A DNA stretch of 64,000 bases from Pacificitalea manganoxidans (lineage in GTDB: Bacteria; Pseudomonadota; Alphaproteobacteria; Rhodobacterales; Rhodobacteraceae): assembly GCF_002504165.1 (NCBI RefSeq), contig NZ_CP021404.1, positions 2,108,001-2,172,000 on the forward strand, written 5' to 3'. The position numbers and the translations under genes are program-made. A model generated the notes under the pieces. That model had not been told where the DNA came from and made no database searches. It saw only the letters and a list, made by a program, of their open reading frames with translations. Shown here in pieces: positions 8,011-16,723 of the stretch (position 1 is its first letter; each line of letters begins with the position of its first letter).

Positions 8011-9510
8011 ATGGAAGAGCTGTCCCACTGGATCGGCGGTCGTCACGTCAAAGGCACGTCGGGCCGCTTTGCCGATGTGATGAACCCCGCCACCGGCGAG
8101 GTGCAGGCCCGTGTGCCGCTGGCCAGCCAATCCGAACTTGACGCTGCCGTGGCCGAAGCCGCCGCCGCGCAGCCTGCTTGGGGGGCCACCAACCCGCAGC
8201 GCCGCGCCCGCGTGATGATGAAATTCGTCGAGTTGCTGAACCGCGATATGGACAAGCTGGCCGAGGCCCTGTCGCGCGAACATGGCAAGACCCTGCCCGA
8301 CGCGAAGGGCGACGTGCAGCGCGGGCTGGAGGTTGTCGAATTCTGCATCGGCGCGCCGCATCTGCTGAAGGGCGAATTCACCGACGCCGCCGGGCCGGGC
8401 ATCGATATGTATTCCATGCGTCAGCCGGTGGGCGTGGCGGCGGGCATCACGCCGTTCAACTTCCCCGCCATGATCCCGCTGTGGAAAATGGCGCCTGCGC
8501 TGGTCTGCGGCAACGCCTTTATCCTGAAACCGTCCGAGCGCGATCCGTCGGTGCCGCTGATGCTGGCGGAGCTGTTGCAGGAGGCCGGTCTGCCCGACGG
8601 GCTGCTTCAGGTCGTTAATGGCGACAAGGAAGCGGTGGATGCGATCCTCGACAACGAGACGATCGCGGCGGTGGGCTTTGTCGGCTCCACGCCCATTGCG
8701 CAATATATCTACGCGCGCGGCTGTGCGGCGGGCAAGCGGGTGCAATGTTTCGGCGGCGCCAAGAACCACATGATCGTCATGCCCGACGCCGATATGGATC
8801 AGGCCGCTGATGCGCTGGTGGGCGCGGGCTATGGCGCGGCGGGTGAACGCTGCATGGCGATTTCGGTCGCGGTGCCGGTGGGCGAGGACACCGCAGACCG
8901 CCTGATCGAGAAGCTGGTGCCCCGGATCGAGGCGCTGAAGGTCGGCCCCTACACCGCCGGGACCGATGTGGATTACGGCCCCGTCGTCACGGCGCAGGCG
9001 CGCGACAAGATCCTGGGGCTGGTGCAATCGGGCATCGATCAGGGCGCGGAACTGGTCGTCGACGGGCGCAATTTCGCGCTGCAAGGCTATGAGGACGGGT
9101 TCTTTGTAGGTCCGCATCTGTTCGACCGCGTGACCCCGGACATGGACATCTACCAGCAGGAGATCTTTGGTCCCGTGCTGTCGACCGTGCGCGCCAAGAC
9201 CTACGAGGAAGCGCTGGGTTACGCGATGGATCACGAGATGGGCAATGGCACCGCGATCTTTACCCGCGACGGCGACGCGGCGCGCGATTTCGCGGCGCGG
9301 GTCAATGTGGGCATGGTGGGCATCAACGTGCCGATCCCGGTGCCGCTGGCCTATCACACGTTCGGCGGGTGGAAGAAATCCTCCTTCGGCGACCTCAACC
9401 AGCACGGGCCGGACGCGTTCCGCTTCTACACCCGGACCAAGACCGTGACCTCCCGCTGGCCCTCGGGCATCAAGGAAGGCGGCGAGTTCACGATCCCGAC
9501 GATGGGGTGA
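8011..9510 (+). CDS. mmsA: CoA-acylating methylmalonate-semialdehyde dehydrogenase
   Basis: This enzyme converts (methyl)malonate semialdehyde, CoA and NAD to propionyl- or acetyl-CoA in valine, inositol or beta-alanine catabolism. The 499-residue product has the ALDH fold with PFNFPAMIPLWK near residues 148-159. The catalytic cysteine is C281 in GAAGERCMAISV. The usual ALDH general-base glutamate is absent (CFGGAKNH in place of ELGGK), which is characteristic of the CoA-dependent MMSDH branch. GGAGGT lies seven bases upstream of ATG. The valine-pathway genes that often follow are missing; a tandem repeat lies downstream instead. Confidence 0.92.
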   Translation: MEELSHWIGGRHVKGTSGRFADVMNPATGEVQARVPLASQSELDAAVAEAAAAQPAWGATNPQRRARVMMKFVELLNRDMDKLAEALSREHGKTLPDAKGDVQRGLEVVEFCIGAPHLLKGEFTDAAGPGIDMYSMRQPVGVAAGITPFNFPAMIPLWKMAPALVCGNAFILKPSERDPSVPLMLAELLQEAGLPDGLLQVVNGDKEAVDAILDNETIAAVGFVGSTPIAQYIYARGCAAGKRVQCFGGAKNHMIVMPDADMDQAADALVGAGYGAAGERCMAISVAVPVGEDTADRLIEKLVPRIEALKVGPYTAGTDVDYGPVVTAQARDKILGLVQSGIDQGAELVVDGRNFALQGYEDGFFVGPHLFDRVTPDMDIYQQEIFGPVLSTVRAKTYEEALGYAMDHEMGNGTAIFTRDGDAARDFAARVNVGMVGINVPIPVPLAYHTFGGWKKSSFGDLNQHGPDAFRFYTRTKTVTSRWPSGIKEGGEFTIPTMG

Positions 9511-9547
9511 TCGGAGGCGCGAGCCCGTTCGGCCCGTTACGCATGAA

Positions 9548-9730
9548 GCGAGAAGCGCCCTCCCTCGGGTGGGCGCTTCGAGACGCTCGTGGTCGGCGAT
9601 TTATCTCGTAAGCCCCGGACGAAGGTTGTGCGGCGAATGACGGCACCAAAGCGCCCTCCCTTGCGGGAGGGAGGGCGCGGGCCTGAGGCTAGTCGCCTCC
9701 GGCCCAACAAGCTCAGCGGTTCCGTGTAAT
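9548..9730. repeat. Tandem repeat family R2, unit 1 (183 bp)
   Basis: This is the first of two near-identical direct repeats between mmsA and the marR-type gene. Each unit holds three hairpins: GAAGCGCCC/GGGCGCTTC (9552-9560 with 9571-9579), GCGCCCTCCC/GGGAGGGCGC (9651-9660 with 9669-9678), and a short GAGGC/GCCTC. It shares no sequence with R1. Confidence 0.85.
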
Positions 9731-9893
9731 GCGAGAAGCGCCCTCCCTCGGGTGGGCGCTTCGGGACGCTCGTGGTCGGCGTTTTATCTCGTAAGCCCCG
9801 GACGAGGGTTGTGCGGCGAATGACGGCACCAAAGCGCCCTCCCATGCGGGGAGGGAGGGCGCGGGCCTGAGGCTGGTCGCCTCCGGTCCAGAG
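9731..9893. repeat. Tandem repeat family R2, unit 2
   Basis: The second unit starts exactly 183 bp after the first and has a few substitutions. The loop of the second hairpin differs (ATGCGGGG against TTGCGGGA) while both stems are unchanged. The first hairpin lies close enough to mmsA to act as its terminator, although no T-run follows. Confidence 0.85.
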
Positions 9894-9955
9894 AGCGAAA
9901 CCGATTGGATACTTGCCCCCGTGGGTCAGGATACCCGCCAGCCCCCGTCCCCCCC

Positions 9956-10408
9956 TCAGCTCAACCTTGCGAGCAGTTTGAGGAATGTGCGCCGCTCGCT
10001 CGCGCTCAGCGGGTCGAGGGTGCGCGCGGTGACTTCCTTGGCCTGCTCCACCGCCGTGTTGACCAACGTGACGCCTTCGGCGGTGAGGGAAACCAGATGG
10101 CGGCGGCGGTCGGTCGGATCGGGATCGGTGCGCAGCAGGCCGCGTCCGATCAGCCGGTCCACGACGCCCTTCGTCGTCGCGCCGTCCATCGCCACCGACC
10201 GGCCCAGCAGGTTCTGTGACAGCGGCCCATCCTCTGCCAGCCGATAGAGCACGGAAAACTGGGTCGCGGTCAACCCGCCCGAGACGACCTCGGCGAAAAT
10301 TGTCGCGTTACGCTGATAGGCTTTGCGCAGCAGAAAGCCCGCTTGGTCGTCGAGCACATACCCATGCTCTGCACTGGTCCGGGCGCGATGTTCGGGATCG
10401 TCGCTCAC
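9956..10408 (-). CDS. MarR-family transcriptional regulator
   Basis: The 150-residue product has the winged-HTH MarR layout, including DGATTKGVVDRLIGRGLL as recognition helix and DPTDRRRHLVSLT as the wing. The start is a GTG at 10408, because AGGAGAG sits six bases upstream; the in-frame ATG at 10495 gives an unconserved extension. It lies about 125 bp downstream of the ABC transporter gene livF on the same strand. It is therefore a plausible ligand-responsive repressor of the heterocycle locus, though this is inferred from position only. Confidence 0.85.
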   Translation of the reverse strand: MSDDPEHRARTSAEHGYVLDDQAGFLLRKAYQRNATIFAEVVSGGLTATQFSVLYRLAEDGPLSQNLLGRSVAMDGATTKGVVDRLIGRGLLRTDPDPTDRRRHLVSLTAEGVTLVNTAVEQAKEVTARTLDPLSASERRTFLKLLARLS

Positions 10409-10534
10409 AATTACTCTCCTAGTTCTGTAACCTTGAGCGTTTCCGAAAAAACCGGCGAGTTCAAGAATATACGCCAAAGCTTCTGACGTCGGCAAACATC
10501 TGCATCACGGCGCCCCGCGGACAGGCTGCACAGA

Positions 10535-11236
10535 CTATACGGCGAGGTAGGCATCGCGGATTTCGGGGCTGGCTTCGAGCTGGGTGAAACTGCCGTCAAA
10601 CTTCACCTCGCCGCCTTCGATGATGATGGCACGGTCGGCCACGGCGCGGGCGAAATGGAGGTTTTGTTCAGAAATCATCACCGTCAGCCCCTCGGCCTTC
10701 AGCTTCAGGATGGTGGCGGCCATCTGTTCGACGATAACCGGGGCGATGCCTTCGGAGGGCTCATCGAGCAGCAGCAGGTTCGGGTTGCCCATCAGCGTGC
10801 GCGCGATGGTCAGCATCTGCTGTTCGCCGCCCGACATGGCCTTCCCCTGATTGCGGCGCCGCTCGGCAAGGTTGGGGAAAATCTCGAACAGTTGCTCCAC
10901 CGTCCAATGGGGCGCGCCATCGCGCCGGGGCTGGCGGCCCACTTCCAGATTTTCCAGAACCGTCAGCGCGCCGAAGATCCGCCGTTCCTCGGGCACATAG
11001 CCGACCCCGGCCTTGGCCGCGCGGAAGGCCGGCATCCCGACCAGATCGCGACCCTGAAACAGCACCCGGCCCGTGCGCGGGCGCACCAGCTGGATGATGG
11101 ATTTCATCGTCGTGGTCTTGCCCGCACCATTGCGGCCCAGCAGGGCGACGACCTCGCCACGCTCCACCTTCAGGCTCAGATCGCTGAGGATATGGGCCTT
11201 ACCGTAGAAGCTGTTGATGCGCTCGAGCTCAAGCAT
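10535..11236 (-). CDS. Branched-chain-type ABC transporter ATP-binding protein (LivF-like)
   Basis: The 233-residue product is one of two ATPases of a HAAT-family importer. It carries Walker A GRNGAGKTT, signature MSGGEQQML, and Walker B LLLLDEPSEG. The start at 11236 (MLELERINSFYG) overlaps the livG-like gene by 8 bp, so translation is coupled. It is the last transporter gene of the operon. The substrate is probably the heterocycle handled by the adjacent enzymes rather than an amino acid; this is inferred from context. Confidence 0.9.
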   Translation of the reverse strand: MLELERINSFYGKAHILSDLSLKVERGEVVALLGRNGAGKTTTMKSIIQLVRPRTGRVLFQGRDLVGMPAFRAAKAGVGYVPEERRIFGALTVLENLEVGRQPRRDGAPHWTVEQLFEIFPNLAERRRNQGKAMSGGEQQMLTIARTLMGNPNLLLLDEPSEGIAPVIVEQMAATILKLKAEGLTVMISEQNLHFARAVADRAIIIEGGEVKFDGSFTQLEASPEIRDAYLAV

Positions 11237-12011
11237 GATCGGCCTCCTTGAACAATGTTCCACCGCCCAGATAGACCTCTTGCACCTGTGGATTGGCGCG
11301 CACCGCCGCCGCGTCGCCATCGGCGATCAACTGGCCGCGATTCAGCACCATGATGTGATGGGCATGGGCAAACACGACATCCATGTCGTGTTCGGTGAAC
11401 AGAACGCTGACGCCCTGTTCGCGCACGATATCGGCGGTCAGTTGCATCAGTTCGATCCGGGCGGAGGGCGCCATGCCGGCGGTGGGTTCGTCCATCAAAA
11501 GCAGCCGGGGCCGATGGGTCAGCGCGATGGCCAGTTCCAGCCGTTTCAGATCGCCATAGGCGAGGATCGAACAGGGCCGGTCGGCCTGCGCCTCCATCCC
11601 CACGGTGGCGAGGAATTCCATCGCCTCGTCGCGGTAGAGCTTCCACGCATAAGGGGCCACCGAAAATATCCGCCGGTGGTGAGAGATCAGCGCCATCTGC
11701 ACATTCTCGATCACCGACATGGACTGATAGGTGCCGGTTATCTGGAACGTGCGCCCCACCCCCAGACGCCAGATCTGCCGGGGCTTCAGCCCGGTGATCG
11801 CGCGCCCGTCGAAGGTCACGGTGCCGCGTGTCGGCTTCAACTGCCCCATCAGCATGTTGAAGCAGGTCGATTTGCCTGCGCCATTCGGGCCGATCAGCGC
11901 CTTCAACTCCCCCGGGGCCACGTCAAAGGAGACGTCGTTGACGGCCAGAAAGCCGTCATAGGATTTGGTCAGAGACTCGACCCGCAGGATCGGTTCACGG
12001 ATAGGGTCCAT
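11229..12011 (-). CDS. Branched-chain-type ABC transporter ATP-binding protein (LivG-like)
   Basis: The 260-residue product has Walker A GPNGAGKST and Walker B LLLMDEPTAGM. The signature region is degenerate (LAYGDLKRLELA in place of LSGGQ), as is usual in LivG proteins. A C-terminal EVYLGGG tail is present. It sits between the fused permease gene (1 bp away) and the LivF-like gene (8-bp overlap) and forms the ATPase heterodimer with the latter. Confidence 0.92.
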   Translation of the reverse strand: MDPIREPILRVESLTKSYDGFLAVNDVSFDVAPGELKALIGPNGAGKSTCFNMLMGQLKPTRGTVTFDGRAITGLKPRQIWRLGVGRTFQITGTYQSMSVIENVQMALISHHRRIFSVAPYAWKLYRDEAMEFLATVGMEAQADRPCSILAYGDLKRLELAIALTHRPRLLLMDEPTAGMAPSARIELMQLTADIVREQGVSVLFTEHDMDVVFAHAHHIMVLNRGQLIADGDAAAVRANPQVQEVYLGGGTLFKEADHA

Positions 12012-12012
12012 C

Positions 12013-13872
12013 TCAGGCCTCCTCGCGCGATTTAATAAGCCCGACCCGCGCCGCGACGCGGCGGGTGGTGCCGACGATGCCTTCGGGGAAGAGGATCACC
12101 ACGGCGATGATGACGACGCCAAGGATCAGACGCCAGTATTCCAGCCGCGTCAGCCAATCCTCCACCGTGGCGAGGAAGGTCGCGCCAACGACCCCGCCCG
12201 CAAGCGTTTTCACCCCGCCAAGGAAGACCACGATCAACGCGTCGAAGCTTTTCTCGATCTCCAGCTCGTTGGGGAAGATCGAGCCCTTGGCAAAGACGAA
12301 GAGCCCGCCCGCCAGACCGGCCATCACGCCTGCCAGCGCGAAGGCCATGAACTGCACCTTCTTGACGTCGATGCCCATTGCTTCGGCCTGACGCGGGCTG
12401 TCGCGCCCGGCGCGCAGGGCGTAGCCGAACGGCGCGTGGATGACATGCCGCAGCGCGATGATGCCGCCTGCCCCGATGATCAGCGTGAACAGGTAATAGG
12501 TCGTGGTTCCCGACAGCCAGTCGGCGGGCCAGATGTTGATCAGCCCGTCATCGCCGCGCGTGACCTGCCGCCACTGAAACGCCAGCGACCAGACCAATTG
12601 GCTGAAGGCCAGCGTCAGCATCGCGAAATAGACCCCCGACAGCCGGATGCAGAACCAGCCGATCATCAGCGCCAGCAGCCCGGCGGCGAGCGGCGCAAAG
12701 AGGAACGCCAGTTCCATCGGCGTGTCGGTCCAGTAGACCAGCAGCGCCGCCGCATAGGCCCCGCCCCCAAAGAATGCGGCATGGCCGAAACTCACCAGCC
12801 CGCCGGTGCCGAGGATGAAATGCAGCGAGGCCGCGAACAGGGCGAATATGATGATGTCGGTCAGCAGGATCAGAACGAAGGGCTCGGCGATGAGTGGCAG
12901 CAGCGCCAGCGCCGCCAGCAGCGCCGCGATCACCAGCCGCCCGGTCAGCCCGTAGGGGCGAATGGGTTCTTCGGGGCGGCCAACCTGCCCGTGTTCGCCC
13001 GCAACCTCCTCGCGGCCCAGCAGGCCGTAGGGGCGGATGATGAGCACGATCGCCATCACCACGAACATCAGCACCAGCGTCGATTGCGGCAGGTAGGCCA
13101 CGCCGAACACATTGAGCACAGAGATCAGCACCGCCGCGATGAACGCACCGGGCAACGAGCCCATCCCACCGATCACCACGACGACAAAGACCGAGCCGAT
13201 GATATTGAAATCCATCAACAAATCAGCGCCGCCCTTGGGCAGCTGGATCGCGCCGCCCAGACCCGCCAGCGCGGAGCCAAGCGCGAAGACCCCAGTGAAG
13301 AGCCACGCCTGATTGACGCCGAGCGCGCCGACCATCTCGCGGTCCTGCGTCGCCGCGCGGACCAGAACGCCCAGCCGGGTGCGGGTGATGAGCCACCAAA
13401 GCGCCAGCAGGATCACCGGAGTGATGGCAATGAGGACGATATCGTATTTCGGGATCGGCTCGCCAAAGATTCGCCAGACGCCACGCAGGCCAGGCGCGCG
13501 GGGACCGAGCTTATCCTCCGCGCCGAAAATCATCAGCGCCAGATCCTGAATGACGAGGATCACGCCGAATGTGGCGACAAGCTGGAACAGCTCCGGCGCC
13601 TTGTAGATCGGGCGCAGCACCACGATTTCGACCAGTGCGCCGATCAGCCCGACCGCCAGACCCGACAACAGGATCGCGCCCCAGAAGCCGACATGGCCGG
13701 GCAGCACATCCATGAAGGTGATGCCGATATAGGCACCGAGCATGTAGAAAGAGCCATGCGCGAAATTGACGATCCGGGTGACGCCGAAGATCAGCGACAG
13801 GCCGGAGGCCACGAGGAACAGCGCAGCCGCATTGGCGAGCCCGGTCAGGAGCTGTGCGAAAAAGAATGCCAT
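12013..13872 (-). CDS. Fused LivH-LivM branched-chain-type ABC permease
   Basis: A single 619-residue membrane protein carries both permease halves of a HAAT importer. Residues 1-285 match LivH (NFAHGSFYMLGAY, GGMGSLPGAFIAA). Residues 310-619 match LivM (GHAAFFGGGAYAAALL, GGVKTLAGGVVGA). Most operons encode these as two genes. The LivH-ending motif RPYGLLGR at residue 280 recurs as RPYGLTGR at residue 305, flanking the linker. It is followed 1 bp later by the LivG-like gene. Confidence 0.9.
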   Translation of the reverse strand: MAFFFAQLLTGLANAAALFLVASGLSLIFGVTRIVNFAHGSFYMLGAYIGITFMDVLPGHVGFWGAILLSGLAVGLIGALVEIVVLRPIYKAPELFQLVATFGVILVIQDLALMIFGAEDKLGPRAPGLRGVWRIFGEPIPKYDIVLIAITPVILLALWWLITRTRLGVLVRAATQDREMVGALGVNQAWLFTGVFALGSALAGLGGAIQLPKGGADLLMDFNIIGSVFVVVVIGGMGSLPGAFIAAVLISVLNVFGVAYLPQSTLVLMFVVMAIVLIIRPYGLLGREEVAGEHGQVGRPEEPIRPYGLTGRLVIAALLAALALLPLIAEPFVLILLTDIIIFALFAASLHFILGTGGLVSFGHAAFFGGGAYAAALLVYWTDTPMELAFLFAPLAAGLLALMIGWFCIRLSGVYFAMLTLAFSQLVWSLAFQWRQVTRGDDGLINIWPADWLSGTTTYYLFTLIIGAGGIIALRHVIHAPFGYALRAGRDSPRQAEAMGIDVKKVQFMAFALAGVMAGLAGGLFVFAKGSIFPNELEIEKSFDALIVVFLGGVKTLAGGVVGATFLATVEDWLTRLEYWRLILGVVIIAVVILFPEGIVGTTRRVAARVGLIKSREEA

Positions 13873-14052
13873 CGGGAGGGATCTCGTCTGTCAGGGCGGG
13901 CAGGTTCCGCGCCGCGCGATGCATCGGGTCCGGGTGACGCAGGCCTTGGCGCAGCGGGCGCTGCCGGGCCGGGGTCAGGAACGGCGGTCGGATCTCGCGG
14001 GCGGGGCATCTTGCGGGCGGGGCATCATGCGTGCCGGGGGCCGGGCCGGAAG

Positions 14053-14077
14053 GGCGGCGCGTGATGGACGCGCCGCC
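14053..14077 (-). promoter_or_regulatory. Intercistronic hairpin between binding-protein and permease genes
   Basis: A perfect nine-pair stem GGCGGCGCG/CGCGCCGCC with a seven-base loop lies 36 bp past the stop of the solute-binding protein gene, without a T-run. Such stem-loops commonly stabilise binding-protein mRNA or reduce read-through to permease genes; that role is inferred. The rest of the 240-bp spacer holds only a short direct repeat (GCGGGCGGGGCATC, twice, at about 13998 and 14014). Confidence 0.6.
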
Positions 14078-14112
14078 TGTGATCCGCGCCCCCGGTCCAT
14101 GCCGGGGCTGGC

Positions 14113-15336
14113 TTATTCCGCCGGGCGCATGTCCGACACTTCGGCGTCGGTGGGCATGTAGCTGCCGGGCTCCTTATATTCCCAGTCAACCATCACGCCT
14201 TTGCCATCGCGCAGGTCGATGGTGCCGACATAGGCCCCCAGCGTCGACTGGTTGTCGATCGCCCGGTAGGAGATGTCGCCCACGGGCGTTCCCGGCACGT
14301 CGAGATCCTCGAACGCGGCCAGCAGCGCATCGGTGTCGGTGGACCCGGCGGCATTGATGAGCGCACCCACGGTCTGCGCGGTCATGTAGCCCACCAGCGA
14401 GCCCAGCTTGGGGTCTTCGCCCGTGGCGTCCTGATAGGCCGCGACGAATGCGCCGCCATTGTCGTCGCCCAGATCATACCAGGGATAGCCCGTGACATAC
14501 CAACCGACCGGAGCTTCTTCGCCCAGCGGATCGAGGTATTCCGGCTCGCCGGTCAGCAGGCCATAGACGTCGCGCCCGTCGAACAGACCGCGATCAGTGC
14601 CCTGACGGACGAATTTCGCCAAATCGGTGCCGAAGGTGACGTTGAAAATGGCGTCGGGCTTGGCACGCTCGATGGCCTGCACCTCGGCCCCGGCATCGAT
14701 GTTGAACAGCGCAGGCCACTGTTCGGCGACGAATTCGACCTCGGGCTTCAGCCGCTTGAGGTTTTCCTTGAAGGCCGCGACCGCATCGGTGCCATAGGCA
14801 TAGTTGGGCGCGATGGTGGCATAGGTGACGGCATCGGTCTTGGCCGCCTCTTCCGCCAGCATCGCCGCCTGCACCCATGTCGAGGTGCGCAGCCGGTAGG
14901 TGTAGGGATTGCCCGAGGACCAGATCAGCGTATCGGCCAGCGGCTCGGACGCGAGGTAGAGATAGCCCTTCTCGGCGGCGAAGGAGCTGATGGCGAGCCC
15001 GACATTCGACAGGATCGAGCCGGTCAGCATCACCGCGCCTTCGCGGGTCATCAGTTCCTCGGCGATTTTCACCGCTTCGCCCGGATCGCCCTGATCGTCG
15101 CGGAAGATGAATTCCAGCGGCCGTCCCATCACGCCGCCCTCGGCGTTGATTTCGTCCACGGCAAGTTCGATCCCTTTACGGTAAGGATCAGCAAAAGCCG
15201 CCAGACGTTTGAAATGATTGATTTCCCCGATCTTCACCGGCTCGCCCTCGGCGGCTTGGGCAAACGCTGCGGGGGCCGCAACGGACAGCGCCGCGGCGGC
15301 GGCACCGGCGGCAGCCAGTATGCGTAGCTTCTTCAT
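14113..15336 (-). CDS. Branched-chain-type ABC transporter periplasmic substrate-binding protein
   Basis: The 407-residue product has a clear Sec signal peptide (MKKLRILAAAGAAAAALS..., cleavage near AFAQA at about residue 28) and a periplasmic-binding fold type I domain. It captures the ligand for the HAAT importer. The start at 15336 has AGGAGA upstream. The 185-bp spacer before it shows no clear promoter, so it may be read from the hnr-like operon. The ligand is not predictable from sequence. Confidence 0.9.
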   Translation of the reverse strand: MKKLRILAAAGAAAAALSVAAPAAFAQAAEGEPVKIGEINHFKRLAAFADPYRKGIELAVDEINAEGGVMGRPLEFIFRDDQGDPGEAVKIAEELMTREGAVMLTGSILSNVGLAISSFAAEKGYLYLASEPLADTLIWSSGNPYTYRLRTSTWVQAAMLAEEAAKTDAVTYATIAPNYAYGTDAVAAFKENLKRLKPEVEFVAEQWPALFNIDAGAEVQAIERAKPDAIFNVTFGTDLAKFVRQGTDRGLFDGRDVYGLLTGEPEYLDPLGEEAPVGWYVTGYPWYDLGDDNGGAFVAAYQDATGEDPKLGSLVGYMTAQTVGALINAAGSTDTDALLAAFEDLDVPGTPVGDISYRAIDNQSTLGAYVGTIDLRDGKGVMVDWEYKEPGSYMPTDAEVSDMRPAE

Positions 15337-15521
15337 GAGATGTGTCTCCTGTTGGTCTGGTCTTTGCATGCCGGGTTGATCCCGATCGATGTATGGCAGC
15401 GGCCCGCTTGAAACGGAAGCGCCGGGTGCACCCTGCGTAAGGTGCGGTCAGTGTCGGCTGGGGCGGCGGATCTCCTTGGTGACTGTGACTGCTGGGAAAG
15501 GCAAAGGCGGGACAGGCGCGG

Positions 15522-16139
15522 CTAGCGCAATCCATCCTCGCCGGTGATCTCATCGTGTCGCAGGCCGCCCACGCGCGCCAAGGGCCGCCCGGTCAGCGAC
15601 AGCCCCACAGCGACGAGGATTTCGCCCGCGCGCGGGGCGTCGGACATCCGCACCTCCATCCCGTCGAAATGCGACCGCACATAGGCCGCGTCTTTGTGGC
15701 CCAAGGGCAGATCGAGCACCTGCCCCGGACCTCCCATCCGCTTGGTCGAGGGGATCAGCGCGCGCCCGCCACCGATCACCGCCCGCAAAGGCGCGCCCAT
15801 CGACGGGTGCAGCAGCGCGGCGGCATGTTCCCATTCGCCGTCTTCGCCCACCATTGCGGATTTGCCATAGCCCTGCACTGCCTCCGGTGCGCATCCCAGC
15901 GCGTCGAGCGCCGCGCGGGCCAGCACCTCCCCCAGCGCCGCGCCGGTGTCGATCAGCGGCGTCAGGTCCGGCTCGAAACGTCCGGCGAACGGGTTGGCGA
16001 TGACGGCAGCGGCCAGCGCGCGGATGGCGGGCGGGGTGACCGCCTGCCCCATTTCGCGTTCCGTCCGCTCGACCTGCGTGACCAGTTTCCTGATGCCCAG
16101 ATCGCGCGCCCGTGCGCCCATCTCCGCCGCCGCGCGCAT
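15522..16139 (-). CDS. AA_synth (DUF1185) family protein, copy B
   Basis: The 205-residue product is homologous to the gene just upstream. Shared blocks include VIANPFAGRFEPDLTPL, EWEHAAALLHP, STKRMGGPGQVLD, YVRSHFDGMEV and the ARVGGL ending. The family is annotated as amino acid synthesis on weak grounds and has no firm activity. Its start codon overlaps the stop of copy A (TGATG), so the two are translationally coupled and may form a hetero-oligomer. It probably takes part in the breakdown of the ring cleavage product; that is inference from neighbours. Confidence 0.75.
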   Translation of the reverse strand: MRAAAEMGARARDLGIRKLVTQVERTEREMGQAVTPPAIRALAAAVIANPFAGRFEPDLTPLIDTGAALGEVLARAALDALGCAPEAVQGYGKSAMVGEDGEWEHAAALLHPSMGAPLRAVIGGGRALIPSTKRMGGPGQVLDLPLGHKDAAYVRSHFDGMEVRMSDAPRAGEILVAVGLSLTGRPLARVGGLRHDEITGEDGLR

Positions 16140-16723
16140 CAGCGCAGCCCGTCCTTGCCCTCGACCTCGGAGGATTTGAGACCGCCGACGCGGGCATGGA
16201 TGCGCGAGCCGGTCGACATGACCAGCACCAGCAGCAATTCATCGGCCTTCGGACCATCGGGCAGGCCGACCTCCATCGCGTCGAAATGCGACCGCACATA
16301 GGACGCGTTGGCATGGGTCAGCGGCACGTCGAGCCGGGTGCCGGGGCCGCCGATCTTCTTGGTCGACGGCACGATGGCGGCAGAGGCGGGCATCAATTCG
16401 CGCATCGCATAGCCGCCGGGCACATGCCACAGCGCGCCGTGTTCCAGCTCGCCATTGGTGCCGATGATCGCGCCCTTGCCGTAGCCTTCGATCGCGCCCG
16501 CATCGCCGCCGAGCGCGTCGATCAGATCCTTGGCCATCTGGACGCCCAGCGGCTTCAGATCCTCCATGAAGGGGGCGATCTCCGCGTGGTAGCGCCCGGC
16601 ATAGGGGTTGGCGATCACCGACATCGCGGCGGCGCGGCGCAGCGGCACCTCCGGCGCGGGACCGCCCTCGTGGAAGGTGGTTTCGGTGATGATCGCGGAT
16701 TTCCGCAGCACGATCTCAGGCAA
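16139..16723 (-). CDS. AA_synth (DUF1185) family protein, copy A
   Basis: The 194-residue product is a paralogue of the following gene (VIANPYAGRYHAEIAPF, ELEHGALWHVPGG, STKKIGGPGTRLDVP, YVRSHFDAMEV). The start is a TTG at 16723, because a strong AGGAGGAG lies six bases before it. The ATG at 16741 would place this ribosome-binding site inside the coding sequence. It overlaps the end of the UPF0280 gene by 8 bp. Its biochemical role is unknown, and the family often occurs beside heterocycle-degrading enzymes. Confidence 0.75.
   Translation of the reverse strand: MPEIVLRKSAIITETTFHEGGPAPEVPLRRAAAMSVIANPYAGRYHAEIAPFMEDLKPLGVQMAKDLIDALGGDAGAIEGYGKGAIIGTNGELEHGALWHVPGGYAMRELMPASAAIVPSTKKIGGPGTRLDVPLTHANASYVRSHFDAMEVGLPDGPKADELLLVLVMSTGSRIHARVGGLKSSEVEGKDGLR

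Noticed and set aside
9548-9893. R2 repeat as an insertion sequence
   Set aside because: There is no transposase, no terminal inverted repeats spanning the unit and no target duplication; it is a plain tandem duplication with hairpins.
11965-14064. Plus-strand open frame of 699 codons opposite the fused permease
   Set aside because: It is extremely Gln/Asp/Arg/His-rich, which is the antisense of hydrophobic helices. The minus strand encodes a complete permease.
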